DNA of 64,000 bases, taken from NCBI RefSeq assembly GCF_022843985.1, contig NZ_JALHMP010000017.1, forward strand, positions 1 through 64,000, in the 5' to 3' direction. Positions 25,671 to 34,783 of the stretch are shown one piece after another. Below the pieces are notes generated by a model. The model was not told the DNA's origin. It made no database searches and was given only the letters and a program-made list of their open reading frames with translations. The DNA comes from Phreatobacter sp. Its GTDB lineage: Bacteria > Pseudomonadota > Alphaproteobacteria > Rhizobiales > Phreatobacteraceae. Made by a program: the position numbers and the translations under genes. Every line of letters starts with the position of its first letter. Positions within the stretch are counted from its first letter, which is position 1.

Positions 25671-26552
25671 CTATCCGCGCGCCTCACGGCGCAGCTGCTG
25701 CTCCCGCAGGAAGATGAACAGGCCCGCGCCAATGATGATGGCTGCTCCGATGAAGGTCGGGGGTTCGCTGATCTCTCCGAAGACGAGATAGCCCATCAAC
25801 ACACCCCAGATGATCAGCGAATACTGGTACGGCACGACGACCGATGCGGGGGCGATCTTCAGCGAAATGTTGACGCAGGAATTGCCCAGAAGCGACCCGA
25901 GCCCAAGGACGACCATCAGGGCCAGGTCGATGGGCCGGAGCGGCGCCCACCCCTGATAGGCCAACAGGGCGATACCGATGACGAGGGCGGCAACAAGTTG
26001 CCAGCCCATCAGCACCCGGGCATCGGTGGCGGCGAGCTTGCGGGTCGCGATCATGAAACAGGCATAGGCGAAACTGCCGACAAGGGCCGCCAGCGCACCC
26101 CAGGAAAAGCTCTCCTGTCCCGGCTGGATGGCGATGACGACCCCGACAAAGCCAAGGATGACCGCGAGCCAGCGGCGCCATCCGACACGCTCGCCAAGCA
26201 ACCAGGGCGACATGGCGGTCACATAGATCGGTCCGGCCAGATAATAGGTCATCACGTCGGCCAGCGGCAGAAACGTCAGGGCCCAGAAGAACAGGGCCGA
26301 TTCCAGCGCCGACAGGAAGCCGCGCAGGACCTGCAGACCGATGCGGGGCTGCGTGCGGAGCGGTCCCGGGCCGGCGGGTGCCAGCAGAGCACCGACCACT
26401 GTCAGACCGACCACGGCGCGCGCCAGCATCAACTGGCCGACCGTTGCAGTGGCGAGCAGCCACTTGCCCAGGGCGTCGTTGGCGGCGAAAAGGAAAAAAG
26501 CCAGCAGCATCATGAAGATGCCAAGTCCGTAGTTCTGTCGCTGATCGGACAT
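25671..26552 (-). CDS. EamA/DMT-family transporter
   Basis: The 293-residue protein has ten predicted transmembrane segments in two EamA repeats (residues about 10-142 and 152-287), with ADVMTYYLAGPIYVTAMSPWLLGERVGWRRW closing the first repeat and YQYSLIIWGVLMGYLVFGE in the second. Such drug/metabolite transporters export small metabolites or amino acids. No substrate is suggested by context. The ribosome binding site before the ATG at 26552 is weak. Confidence 0.9.
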   Translation of the reverse strand: MSDQRQNYGLGIFMMLLAFFLFAANDALGKWLLATATVGQLMLARAVVGLTVVGALLAPAGPGPLRTQPRIGLQVLRGFLSALESALFFWALTFLPLADVMTYYLAGPIYVTAMSPWLLGERVGWRRWLAVILGFVGVVIAIQPGQESFSWGALAALVGSFAYACFMIATRKLAATDARVLMGWQLVAALVIGIALLAYQGWAPLRPIDLALMVVLGLGSLLGNSCVNISLKIAPASVVVPYQYSLIIWGVLMGYLVFGEISEPPTFIGAAIIIGAGLFIFLREQQLRREARG

Positions 26553-27129
26553 GGGTTCTCATGGTCTGTCGACCCGGCTCCGGGCGCCCTGCAAAGGCGA
26601 TGCGGCATCCAGCATGGCCCCGCCTCTACAGGAATTCGCTGCCAACCCCAATGGCGGGAATGGCACCGCGACATCGACGACAGCAGAACGGCACCTGCCG
26701 CGCAGTGGCGTCTCGCGGCCATGACGCCATCACGGCATCACGAGGCTGGGCGCGCCAGACGGTTCCGTGTCGTGTGGCGGAGAAAGCCCGGAGGAGTTCA
26801 AGGACTGCCACGCTGGTGCATTTTGGTAGGAACGGTCCTCACCAGACCGGATTTTATCTCAATGATTGAGAGTTTTATTGCCGTTTTTTCATCCGCATCC
26901 GCGCTGGAGGCCGAACAGCCCGATGCGACACGCGCGGCTGGACCGGGGGCCGGGCGTCTTGTGCGGCCAGGACCTGTTGTCAGCATCCTTCCACGGCAAG
27001 CCTCACGTGAACCTGCAGGCGGTGGCGACACAGGGCGCATCGGACACGCCCGGCGCCGGGCACCCGGGAAAAAACCCCGGCCCTCGCAGCGGCGCAGCAC
27101 CTGATCGGCGGTCCATCTGTGTTCAACTC
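26553..27129. other. 577-base intergenic region with two short palindromes
   Basis: No convincing gene is seen. It holds TCTCAAT-G-ATTGAGA (26857-26871), a perfect 15-bp palindrome in an AT-rich patch that could be an operator for the EamA gene, and a GC-only 14-bp palindrome GCCCGGCGCCGGGC (about 27050-27063). A GGG-T6-CCC stretch on the minus strand just after the chemoreceptor gene could slow transcription but is not a good terminator. Confidence 0.4.
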
Positions 27130-29484
27130 TCAGGCGGCGATGCCGAAGGGGGCGAGTTCGATCGGTTGATCGAACTTGAGACCGACGTCGGTCTCGCCCA
27201 CCCGCACCACGGTGGCTGCAATCATCCGGCCCGCGGGCCATTCCAGCATCACCTTCTGGTGCGGCGTGGCGATAGCCGTGCCTTCGATCCGGGCGCCCGC
27301 CTCCGAAATGTCGACGATCACAGTCGGCGTCCGGCGACCGCCGGCGCTGACCATAACGGCCTCGCGCAGCTTGTGGCGCATGTGCTGGCGACGCTCACCG
27401 AGATCAGAAGCGACGGCAGTGAGGAACCCGTCGACGGCTGTCGACAGCTCCTTGGTCACCTCGCCCAGTTCATCGGAGACGACACGGACCTCACCAGCCT
27501 GACGGGTGGTCTCTTCGATGGAAGTCGTCACGGTATCGGCATTGCCGGTCGCCTGGTTCGCACCGGCAGCGGCGGATTCGATCGCCGCGACGATGGAACG
27601 GGTCGAGGTGTCCTGCTCGGCCATCGCGGCGGAGACGAGACCGGCCACGGTCTTGATTTCGCCGATGCGGCTGGTGATCTCGCCAATGGCGCCCACGGCG
27701 GTGCGCGTCGCCTGCTGGACATTGGCAATCTCGCTGGCAATCTCTTCGGTCGCTTTCGCGGTCTGGCTGGCGAGTTGTTTGACCTCGCTCGCCACAACCG
27801 AGAAGCCACGGCCGGCCTCACCGGCACGGGCCGCCTCGATCGTCGCATTCAAGGCGAGAAGATTGGTTTGCTCGGCGATCGCCCGGATGGTCGAGACAAC
27901 CGCCCCGATCCGGTCGGTCAGGTCCGCAAGTTGCCCGACCTGGCTCTGCGTATGTGCGGCAACCGCATTGGTGTCATCGACGACGACGCTTGTCCGTTGC
28001 GTCTGCTGAGCGATCTCGCGGATCGAGGCGATCAGCGCTTCGGCGGTGCGCGCCACCGTCTCCACATCATGCGCCGTTGCGCTGGACGCGGTCCGGGCCG
28101 CCCCCGCTTCACGCGTCGCATGCCCGGCGACGTCGCTGAGCACCGATGCGGAGTTGCGCATGCTCCCGGTCTTGGTGCCGAGGCTGTCGAGATAGGTCGA
28201 GATTCGCCCCTTGAACGTGGCAATGAGAGCATCGAGGCGAACCTGGCGGTGACGCTCCCTTTCGGCTTCCGAACGGGCGGACTGTTCGAGCCGCTGGCGT
28301 TCCAGCGCATTGGATCGGAAGACACCCAGCGCGGCCTCAAGCCGACCGATCTCGTCCTGGCCGGACAGGGTCTCCGCCGAGATGGTGAGATCGCCGCTGG
28401 CAACCCGCTCCATCAGGTCCGCCGTCTTGGCGACCCGAACGGAAACCCTCATGATGAAGAAGTAGATCATGAAGCCGACACCAGCGAGGGCGAGGACCGT
28501 CATGGCGATGATCGTCGCCAAAGCCCGCCGCGAGGCGGCTGTCATCTCGGCAGCCAGAGCCAGATTTGTGGCACTTGCCGCCTCGATCATGGCGGTCGCA
28601 TCATCCAGAGCCGCCGATGAGGCCGCGAAGTAGGTGTTGAAGTCCTGCGGATAGGCGCCGTCGGCACCGGCGGCATACATGGCCTGGCGGACCCGTTCAT
28701 AGGCGCCGAAATAGTTCGCGCCGAGGCGCGCCGCGCTGTCCTTGACCTGCGCCGCGATCAGCGGGCGCTGCAAGGCGAGCTGGGACAGTTCCCAGCTCTG
28801 CAGGACGCGACCATGGGAGGCGGCCATTTCGATGATCGCAGCCTGGCTGAGCGGCGCCCGCGTCAGGGCAGCGATGGCGAAGAAGGTCCGTTCCCGGCCA
28901 CCATATTCCCGCACCACCCAGGCGCGCTGCATCAGAAGATCGTGGGCAATGATCTCGGCGGTCAAATAGCGGCTGTCCACACGAAGCCGATCCGCGTTGG
29001 CGAACATGTCGGAGATGGAGCGTTTCAGTCCATCGACCAATTGACCGGCATTGGCCGTGCGGCGCGACTTCGGCAGCACGAGGTCGCGATCGGCCTGGCT
29101 CCTGATCTCGGCGACCTCGCGGCGCAGCGCGTTCATGCGCTGGTCGAACTCCTGCCTGTTGGTGACGAAATCATGGGCCGCGAGATGGGCGTCCAACTGC
29201 CGGAAGAGCTCCTCGGCCTTGTCGCGCTGGGTGCGGCGCAGGTTTGCAAACTGCTCCGGGAAGGGATCGTCGAGGGCGAGGCCGACCTGGGTGAGCGACC
29301 GCTCGAACGACAGTTCAACCAGGCCTCGGGTCAAGAGCGTCATGGCTTCGACGGAACGGGCGGCCCGTTCGCTCGCGCGCAGCCGATCATATTCCTGCCA
29401 AACCCCAGCGGCCGCGAAAGCGACCACAGTCACACCCAGGACCGCGCAAAGAGCGAGGCTGATATGCTTGATAGACCTGAACAT
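27130..29484 (-). CDS. Methyl-accepting chemotaxis protein with C-terminal PilZ domain
   Basis: The 784-residue chemoreceptor has TM1 (about 9-29), a helical periplasmic sensor region (about 30-318), TM2 (about 321-345), HAMP (about 346-398) and a signalling hairpin whose tip [20 protein letters not shown] lies at 538-557. A PilZ domain follows (about 697-780) with both c-di-GMP-binding motifs, R699xxxR703 and D725xSxxG730. It would report an external signal to CheA/CheW while sensing c-di-GMP. No che genes are adjacent, so it works as an orphan receptor. Confidence 0.92.
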   Translation of the reverse strand: MFRSIKHISLALCAVLGVTVVAFAAAGVWQEYDRLRASERAARSVEAMTLLTRGLVELSFERSLTQVGLALDDPFPEQFANLRRTQRDKAEELFRQLDAHLAAHDFVTNRQEFDQRMNALRREVAEIRSQADRDLVLPKSRRTANAGQLVDGLKRSISDMFANADRLRVDSRYLTAEIIAHDLLMQRAWVVREYGGRERTFFAIAALTRAPLSQAAIIEMAASHGRVLQSWELSQLALQRPLIAAQVKDSAARLGANYFGAYERVRQAMYAAGADGAYPQDFNTYFAASSAALDDATAMIEAASATNLALAAEMTAASRRALATIIAMTVLALAGVGFMIYFFIMRVSVRVAKTADLMERVASGDLTISAETLSGQDEIGRLEAALGVFRSNALERQRLEQSARSEAERERHRQVRLDALIATFKGRISTYLDSLGTKTGSMRNSASVLSDVAGHATREAGAARTASSATAHDVETVARTAEALIASIREIAQQTQRTSVVVDDTNAVAAHTQSQVGQLADLTDRIGAVVSTIRAIAEQTNLLALNATIEAARAGEAGRGFSVVASEVKQLASQTAKATEEIASEIANVQQATRTAVGAIGEITSRIGEIKTVAGLVSAAMAEQDTSTRSIVAAIESAAAGANQATGNADTVTTSIEETTRQAGEVRVVSDELGEVTKELSTAVDGFLTAVASDLGERRQHMRHKLREAVMVSAGGRRTPTVIVDISEAGARIEGTAIATPHQKVMLEWPAGRMIAATVVRVGETDVGLKFDQPIELAPFGIAA

Positions 29485-29551
29485 CGACGCCCCCAGACCA
29501 CTCCTTTACGCAACGACATTCTGGTAAATTTCGGGTTACGATTGCCATTCA

Positions 29552-29584
29552 AAGAGACATTACCGACGCGACATTCTGTCTCTT
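29552..29584. repeat. Inverted repeat in the MCP / sodium-channel intergenic region
   Basis: AAGAGACA (29552-29559) is exactly inverted as TGTCTCTT (29577-29584) with a 17-base spacer. It lies 68 bases upstream of the chemoreceptor start in a 389-base divergent gap that otherwise shows no gene. It may be an operator for either gene. Confidence 0.4.
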
Positions 29585-29873
29585 AAGACTCTGTGCGGAT
29601 CGCTCTCGACGCGAAACACGCGTCCGATAAGGACACAAGGATCAGCGTCCGGCCTGCTCACAGACGGCACGCCACGGCGTACGGTACTCGCATTGCTCGC
29701 AACCTCCGCCAATGTCCGTGGATCAGCCTTTGGCCGCCACATCCGACCGCGCTGGCGGCACCAGCCTTGCGTCAGACCAAAAGGCCCTGCCTAAATGGTC
29801 CGAATCCAAAAGGGCGACATGCCGCTTCGCCGCGCCGATCCCCCCGCTGTTCATCATCTGACCAGGCACACCC

Positions 29874-30668
29874 ATGCACGCGCTCAAGACCCTCGTCGAA
29901 TCCCCCCGGTTCGAGTCTGCAATCATGTTGTTGATTGTCGTCAACGCCATCACCCTGGGACTCGAGACGTCTGAAACCGTCATGGCCAGATTCGGTCCGC
30001 TGCTGATGGCCGTCGACAAGATCATTCTTGCAGTCTTTGTCGCCGAACTCGTGGCTAAGATCATCGTCTACCGCCTCGATTTCTTCCGCAATCCGTGGAG
30101 GATTTTCGATCTGGTCGTTGTCGGCATTGCCCTTTTCCCGGCGACGGGCGCGTTCTCGGTGCTGCGCGCCCTGCGCGTGTTGCGCGTTCTTCGGCTGGTG
30201 AGCGGTGTGCCCTCGCTGCGCAAGGTGGTGGGTGGATTGCTCGGCGCGCTGCCGGGCATGGGATCGATCATGTTGCTTCTGTTGCTTGTCTTCTACGTCT
30301 TCTCGGTCATGGCCACGCAGCTGTTCGGCAGCCGGTTCGCGGAGTGGTTCGGCACGGTCGGTGCTTCGGCCTACACGCTGTTCCAGATCATGACGCTGGA
30401 GAGCTGGTCCATGGGGATCGTTCGCCCGGTGATGGAAGCCTATCCGTGGGCCTGGGCGTTTTTCATACCCTTCATCGCCTGCACCACGTTCACAGTGCTC
30501 AATCTGTTCATCGGTGTCGTCGTCGCGGCGATGCAGGCCGAGCACGATGCCGCCACGGCCATTGAGCGAGAGACGATCCACAACGAGCAGACAATGATGA
30601 TGGAGGAAATGAGAACGCTTCGTGCCGAGATGCAGACGCTGCGTGAGGGTTTGAAGAGCGCGAACTGA
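29874..30668 (+). CDS. Bacterial voltage-gated sodium channel (NavAb/NaChBac type)
   Basis: The 264-residue protein has the six-helix voltage-gated channel fold. S4 carries R98, R101, R104 and R107 at every third position. The pore loop selectivity filter is TLESWSM (174-180), the same as reported for NavAb. S6 ([21 protein letters not shown], about 200-220) leads into a C-terminal coiled coil (about 236-262). It should form a homotetrameric Na+ channel in the inner membrane. The stop codon is the first three bases of the IS3 element, so the original C-terminus may have been changed by the insertion, though the length is close to NavAb. Confidence 0.9.
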   Translation: MHALKTLVESPRFESAIMLLIVVNAITLGLETSETVMARFGPLLMAVDKIILAVFVAELVAKIIVYRLDFFRNPWRIFDLVVVGIALFPATGAFSVLRALRVLRVLRLVSGVPSLRKVVGGLLGALPGMGSIMLLLLLVFYVFSVMATQLFGSRFAEWFGTVGASAYTLFQIMTLESWSMGIVRPVMEAYPWAWAFFIPFIACTTFTVLNLFIGVVVAAMQAEHDAATAIERETIHNEQTMMMEEMRTLRAEMQTLREGLKSAN

Positions 30669-30690
30669 ACCGCCCCGGTTTTGCCGGAGG
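30666..30690 (+). repeat. Left terminal inverted repeat of the IS3-family element
   Basis: This 25-bp repeat starts TGAACCGCCCCGG and matches the reverse complement of 31961-31985 at every base. Its first three bases are the stop codon of the sodium-channel gene. Confidence 0.92.
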
Positions 30691-30716
30691 CTCCAACTTC
30701 GAAGCAGGATGGAGCC

Positions 30717-31154
30717 ATGACGAGCAAGGCGACGAACAAGTTTTCACCTGAGGTCCGCGAGCGGGCGGTGCGGCTGGTGCTCGACCAGGAGGGCGAGCAT
30801 TCCTCGCGCTGGGTTGCCTGCGCCTCGATCGCCGCCAAGATCGGCTGCTCGACCCACACGCTGCTGGAGTGGGTCAAGAAGTCGGAGGTCGATGGCGGGA
30901 AGCGTGCTGGTGTTTCCTCCGACGTCTCGGCGAAGCTGAAGGCGCTCGAACGGGAGAACCGTGATCTGCGCCAGGCGAACGAGATCCTGCGGAAGGCGGG
31001 CGCGTATTTCGCCCGAGGTGAGAGCTCGACCGACCATTTCGTAAGTGACCTCCTTCATGGAGGCCCATGTGCAGAGCTACAGGGTCGCGCCGATGTGAAG
31101 GGTTCTGCGGATCGCCCCCTCCACCTGGCACGAACACGCCCGCCGCAAGGCTGA
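30717..31154 (+). CDS. IS3-family OrfA (HTH transposase subunit), altered C-terminus
   Basis: From the ATG at 30717 with a GGAG site, the first 98 residues are a normal OrfA: an HTH_Tnp_1 domain ([22 protein letters not shown], then [20 protein letters not shown]) and a leucine-zipper tail [22 protein letters not shown]. The expected ending ELDRPFRK with its TGA (31046-31048) is present but in another frame, about two extra bases having entered near 31018-31022. The present frame therefore runs on to 31154 through unrelated sequence. Confidence 0.75.
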   Translation: MTSKATNKFSPEVRERAVRLVLDQEGEHSSRWVACASIAAKIGCSTHTLLEWVKKSEVDGGKRAGVSSDVSAKLKALERENRDLRQANEILRKAGAYFARGESSTDHFVSDLLHGGPCAELQGRADVKGSADRPLHLARTRPPQG

Positions 31155-31944
31155 TCCCGCACTTCGCTCAACAAGGGCGAAGGAGGATGAACGGCTGTCC
31201 GCGGAGATCGTCCGGGTCCACAAGAAGAACTTTGGCGTCTACGGCGCACGGAAGGTCTGTCTGCAGCTGAACCGCGAGGGTTTCAAGGTCGGCCGCGACC
31301 GGGTGGCCCGGCTGATGGCCCATCTCGGGCTAGAAGGCGTGGTGCGCGGCAAGGTCGTGAAGACGACCGTGCCAGACAAGGGAGCGGTCTGCCCCTTCGA
31401 TCTGGTCAATCGACAGTTCCATGCCCAAGCGCCGAACAAGCTTTGGGTGTCCGACTTCACCTACGTCTCGACCTGGAGCGGCATGGTCTATGTTGCATTC
31501 GTCATCGACGTCTTCGCCAGGCGCATCGTTGGCTGGCGGGTCAGCCGTACGCAGACGGCGGGCTTCGTGCTCGACGCGCTGGAGCAGGCCCGGCATGCCC
31601 GCAAGCCGACCGAGAGCCTCGTCCATCATTCGGACCGCGGATCGCAATATGTGAGCATCCGATACACCGAGCGACAAGCCGAGGTAGGTATCGATCCCTC
31701 CGTCGGCAGCGTCGGCGATAGCTACGACAATGCGCTGGCCGAGAGCGTGATCGGGCTGTTCAAGGCCGAGGTCATCCACCGGCTCGGGCCGTGGAAATCG
31801 TTCGAGGCCGTGGAGTACAAAACCCTCGAATGGGTCGATTGGTTCAACCATCAGCGCCTCCTGGAGCCGATCGGCAACATCCCGCCTGCCGATGCGGAAG
31901 CGAACTACTACGCGGCACTTGAGCCAATCAAAATCGCCGCGTAG
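31045..31944 (+). pseudogene. IS3-family OrfB (DDE integrase) with an internal TGA
   Basis: The orfB frame begins at GTG 31045 or ATG 31057. It hits TGA at 31096-31098, where relatives have a cysteine codon (the VEPIC-RVL region), then continues [20 protein letters not shown] and the full integrase core: D in LWVSDFTYV, D in HHSDRGSQY and E in DNALAESVIGLFK. The catalytic part is therefore intact from about 31300, but the N-terminal part is cut by one nonsense change. Confidence 0.78.
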
Positions 31945-31960
31945 GACTCACGCAAACTGC

Positions 31961-31985
31961 CCTCCGGCAAAACCGGGGCGGTTCA
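31961..31985 (-). repeat. Right terminal inverted repeat of the IS3-family element
   Basis: This is the perfect 25-bp inverse of 30666-30690. Read on the minus strand, its terminal TGA (31985-31983) is the stop codon of the zinc-ribbon nuclease-like gene. Confidence 0.92.
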
Positions 31986-32399
31986 CGTGTCATAGTTGAA
32001 GCCAGTCCAACCGGCCCGGCGAGCGCTGGAACCCAGTGGATTTCGCTTTCTGAACATCTCGGGGCGCTGGAGGTCAGCGGACGGGTAGAAGATGGCCTGT
32101 TGGGTCTTGTCCGCCGTGACCAAAACGAGAAAGAGGGGGAAATAGATGCCGCTTTCCATGCGCTCCTTCTGCGGCCCCCAAGCCGCCCCCATCACGCTGC
32201 CGGGTATCACGCCGACATCCCGCACCGTCGCCCCTTTGACCTGTGCGAGATAACCGCAGAAGTCGCAGATCAGGTCCGCGCACTTGAAGTTGGTAGGGAG
32301 CCTGATGAGGGTCCGACTGCGCTTACAGCGGGGGCATGTGCAGGACTTGGCGACCAGCGTCTCAGCGAACTGACCAAGCTCTTGGCGTGCTGTCGGCAT
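31983..32399 (-). CDS. Zinc-ribbon, PD-(D/E)xK-like nuclease candidate, end altered by IS
   Basis: From the ATG at 32399 (GGGAG just upstream) the product has 138 residues. CTCPRCKRSRT and CDFCG form a CxxC...CxxC zinc ribbon. KCADLICDFCGYLAQVKG resembles a D...QxK nuclease core as in DpnI-like enzymes. The protein ends GWTGFNYDT at a stop supplied by the IS3 terminal repeat, so a few native residues are probably lost. It lies between the IS and a tRNA gene, a common site for accessory genes. The nuclease role is inferred from motifs only. Confidence 0.65.
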   Translation of the reverse strand: MPTARQELGQFAETLVAKSCTCPRCKRSRTLIRLPTNFKCADLICDFCGYLAQVKGATVRDVGVIPGSVMGAAWGPQKERMESGIYFPLFLVLVTADKTQQAIFYPSADLQRPEMFRKRNPLGSSARRAGWTGFNYDT

Positions 32400-32553
32400 G
32401 CTCCCACCTTCGCAGCCATTCTGGACGGTGAGTCGCGATTCTCGGCAAGCCCGCGGCTCTGGGGGATAAGCTCGACGCCCACTGGGGGATAGGTCAGAAT
32501 TGCTGACCAACTAAGTCGTTGTTGTAAATGAAGATTTCTTTGCAAAAAGCGGC

Positions 32554-32629
32554 TGGCGCTCCCTACGGGATTCGAACCCGTGTACCCAACGTGAAAGGCT
32601 GGTGTCCTAGGCCTCTAGACGAAGGGAGC
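32554..32629 (-). tRNA. tRNA-Glu (anticodon UUC)
   Basis: The minus strand gives a full cloverleaf starting GCTCCCTTCGTCTAGAGG. The acceptor stem GCTCCCT pairs with AGGGAGC, the D-arm carries CTAGGACACC, and the anticodon loop CTTTCAC has TTC at 32595-32593. The T-arm is GGGTTCGAATCCC, the discriminator is G and CCA is encoded at 32556-32554. It matches bacterial tRNA-Glu closely. Confidence 0.95.
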
Positions 32630-32696
32630 GAACCGCTTGGCGGCGGCCGGGTTATAGGGGTGTTCCCGGCAGCCATCAAGCGTCCCCGGCGGAAAA

Positions 32697-33674
32697 TCAG
32701 CTTGCCGTGATGGAATTCTCCCGCACCACATCGCCCCAGATCTTCATCTGGTCGGCGAAAAATGTCCTCAGTTCGTTCGGCCCGCTGGCGAGGAGCTTGA
32801 TCTGCTGCGTTTCCGTGAGCTGTTTGGCCGTCGCCGGCTCGCGGAAAGCGGCGGAGAGCGCTTGCTGGAACCGTGCGACGATCGGCCCCGGCGTGCCGGC
32901 CGGCGCGAAGACACCCCACCAGGCCTCCGCCTCGAAACCGGCGAATCCGCTCTCCGCCACGGTCGGCACCTGGGGCAGCGTTGTAGCCCGCTGAGCGCCG
33001 GTCTGGGCGAGCGGCCGCAGCGTGCCGGCTGTCAGATGCGTGGCGAGGACGGCGACCGAGGCGATCGACAGCGGGACATGGCCGCCGAGCGCATCGTTCA
33101 CCAGCGGACCGCCGCCCCGGTAGGGGATGTGGTTGAAAGTGGTCGCCGCGCGACGCGCCAGCAGCGTCATGGCAAGATGCCCAAGGCTACCATTGCCGAT
33201 GGTCCCGTAGGGTACACCACCGGCGCGGTCCTTGCCGGCCTGGACCACGTCGGCGAGGGTGCGAAAGGGCTGCGAGGGATGGGTGACCAGCACCATCGGC
33301 GCCGTACCGATCAGCATCACCGGATCGAGATCCTTCACCGAATCGAAGGGCATGTTTGGCAACAGGGTCGGATTGACGGCGTGGGTATCGAAGACGAACA
33401 GCCAGGTATTGCCGTCCGGCGCCGCCTTGGCGACGGCATTGGCACCGACGCTGCCGCCGGCCCCGGCGCGGTTCTCGACGATCACCGTCGCGCCGAGGCT
33501 GCGCTCCAGGACAGGCTGGGCGAGTCGCGCGAGCGCATCGACCGATCCACCCGGCGGAAAGGGCGCGATGATCCGAATGGTCCCGGAAGGCCAGGATTGA
33601 GCCCTCAGGACGGCGGGGGCGAGCGGCGCGATGAAGGCAGCGGCGGTGAGGCCGCGGCGCGTGATGGATGGCAT
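32697..33674 (-). CDS. Tripartite tricarboxylate transporter (Bug/TctC) substrate-binding protein
   Basis: This 325-residue protein has a twin-arginine-like signal (TRRGLTAAAFIAPLAPAVLRAQ). The Bug fold follows: WPSGTIRIIAPFPPGGSVD, ENRAGAGGSVGANAVAKAAPDG, GNGSLGHLAM and HIPYRGGGPLVND. It should capture a carboxylate in the periplasm. No membrane subunits or pathway genes are adjacent, so it is an orphan receptor. It lies 67 bases beyond the tRNA-Glu gene and is unrelated in sequence detail to the Bug protein at 13717. Confidence 0.9.
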   Translation of the reverse strand: MPSITRRGLTAAAFIAPLAPAVLRAQSWPSGTIRIIAPFPPGGSVDALARLAQPVLERSLGATVIVENRAGAGGSVGANAVAKAAPDGNTWLFVFDTHAVNPTLLPNMPFDSVKDLDPVMLIGTAPMVLVTHPSQPFRTLADVVQAGKDRAGGVPYGTIGNGSLGHLAMTLLARRAATTFNHIPYRGGGPLVNDALGGHVPLSIASVAVLATHLTAGTLRPLAQTGAQRATTLPQVPTVAESGFAGFEAEAWWGVFAPAGTPGPIVARFQQALSAAFREPATAKQLTETQQIKLLASGPNELRTFFADQMKIWGDVVRENSITAS

Positions 33675-33744
33675 TGGCGTTCTCCCGGTCGATGTGCCGG
33701 CGGAGGCGTCGAGGCCCCCGCCCGAACAGGAGTATAGGGCGCGC

Positions 33745-34179
33745 TCAGGGAATGCGAAGCACCCAGCCTGGCTGGATCAGATCCGGATTGACGATCGGCG
33801 GATTGTTGGCCGCGACGATCTTCGGAAATTCCGCACCCTTGCCGTAATGGGTCTCGGCGATCTTCCAGAGCGTGTCGCCCTTCTTCACCGTGTAGAATTT
33901 GGCCGCGGGCGTCTCGGCCGCCACGATCAACTGGCTTGTATCAACCTGCGCGACGCCGACTGTATTTCCGAGGGCAAGAATGATGCGCTCGGCCTCTTCC
34001 TGCGACTTGACCTGGCCGGACAACTGCACGTTGTTGCCGGACGTGTCGATCTGCAGCTTGCTGGTGTCGAAGCCGTGGCTCGCTACCTCCTGTGTCAGCG
34101 CCGGGGCCGGCGCCGCCTGTGCCTCGCTGGCACCCATCAGCTTCTTGCCGACATTCTTAACGAAATCGAAGAAACCCAT
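33745..34179 (-). CDS. kbp: BON-LysM protein (Kbp/YgaU-like)
   Basis: The 144-residue product, started at the ATG at 34179 behind GAGGAGC, opens with MGFFDFVKNVGKKL and has a BON domain (about 39-87) and a C-terminal LysM (FYTVKKGDTLWKIAETHYGKG, about 95-143). This domain order and start match E. coli Kbp, a cytoplasmic potassium-binding protein once annotated as a LysM murein protein. Absence of a signal peptide agrees with a cytoplasmic location. Confidence 0.88.
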   Translation of the reverse strand: MGFFDFVKNVGKKLMGASEAQAAPAPALTQEVASHGFDTSKLQIDTSGNNVQLSGQVKSQEEAERIILALGNTVGVAQVDTSQLIVAAETPAAKFYTVKKGDTLWKIAETHYGKGAEFPKIVAANNPPIVNPDLIQPGWVLRIP

Positions 34180-34426
34180 GCTCTGCTCCTCGCTGCCAAG
34201 CCGCTCTTCAAAGGCGACCGGGCGCACACTACCGCCAGCGTGGCGCTCTGACCAGCGGACCTTACGTAAAGCCAGATATCGGATGTGGCGCACCGCAGCA
34301 TCGCTGGTTGTGGATAAGGCCGATCCGGTGCTATCTACCAGTTGCCGTTGCGGCAGCACCGGAGTGCAATCGGTTTTGTCGGGTGTGCCGATTCCGTATC
34401 GTCAGTTGCGTATCAGGTGCGATGTC

Positions 34427-34783
34427 ATGGGTTCTGGGTCAGCGAATGTAACGGCGACAGGCGCCGGGATTGACGACGATGGCCTCGTCGCGCTCGTCCT
34501 CTGGCGGCTGCATGATCCCGCCTGGACCCCTTCTTTCCGGGACCTTCTGGAAGATGCCCGCACCTGCGCCAACCCGGCCACCGAGGCCACGACCCTCCTG
34601 TCGGTTCTGCGCGAAATAGTGACGGCTGACCATGCGCTGGCGCCACGTGCCAGGTCCCTCGCCATGCAAGCGGTCGAACTCATGGCAGCGCGCGGGCAGG
34701 CCCAGGATGTCGCCGCCATGGCCCCGGCCTCGAAGCCCCGGCGCCGGCTCGCGAACTTCCGTCCGGCCTTCTTCGCCGGCTGA
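34427..34783 (+). CDS. Hypothetical protein
   Basis: This 118-residue frame lies between kbp (divergent) and recJ (convergent, 0-base gap) and has normal host codon bias. It reads as an acidic helical protein (DDDGLVALVLWRLHDPAWTPSFRDLLEDAR, then ATTLLSVLREIVTADHALAPRARSLAMQAVELMA) with a basic tail (KPRRRLANFRPAF). No family was recognised. No clear ribosome binding site precedes the ATG. The amphipathic helices and lack of competing genes support it as real. Confidence 0.55.
   Translation: MGSGSANVTATGAGIDDDGLVALVLWRLHDPAWTPSFRDLLEDARTCANPATEATTLLSVLREIVTADHALAPRARSLAMQAVELMAARGQAQDVAAMAPASKPRRRLANFRPAFFAG

Larger units (their letters stand above)
30666..31985 (+). mobile_element. IS3-family insertion sequence, about 1320 bp, with damaged transposase
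   Basis: The element is bounded by perfect 25-bp terminal inverted repeats and holds an orfA (HTH) and orfB (DDE integrase) arranged as in IS3-family elements (IS51/IS407-like groups). orfB has an in-frame TGA and orfA appears frameshifted near its end. Flanking triplets differ (AAC left, CGT right), so no target duplication is seen. The ends start with TGA, which terminates both neighbouring genes. Confidence 0.88.

Noticed and set aside
27040-27100. GC-rich palindrome and T-run after the chemoreceptor gene as a terminator
   Set aside because: The T-run lies inside a GGG-CCC loop and precedes the strong stem on the minus strand, so the order is wrong for an intrinsic terminator.
25632-27104. 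490-codon plus-strand frame opposite the EamA gene
   Set aside because: It is a shadow of the transporter, with charged low-complexity composition and no motifs.
26866-28620. 584-codon plus-strand frame across the intergenic region into the chemoreceptor
   Set aside because: It mostly mirrors the chemoreceptor gene. The intergenic part has no family match.
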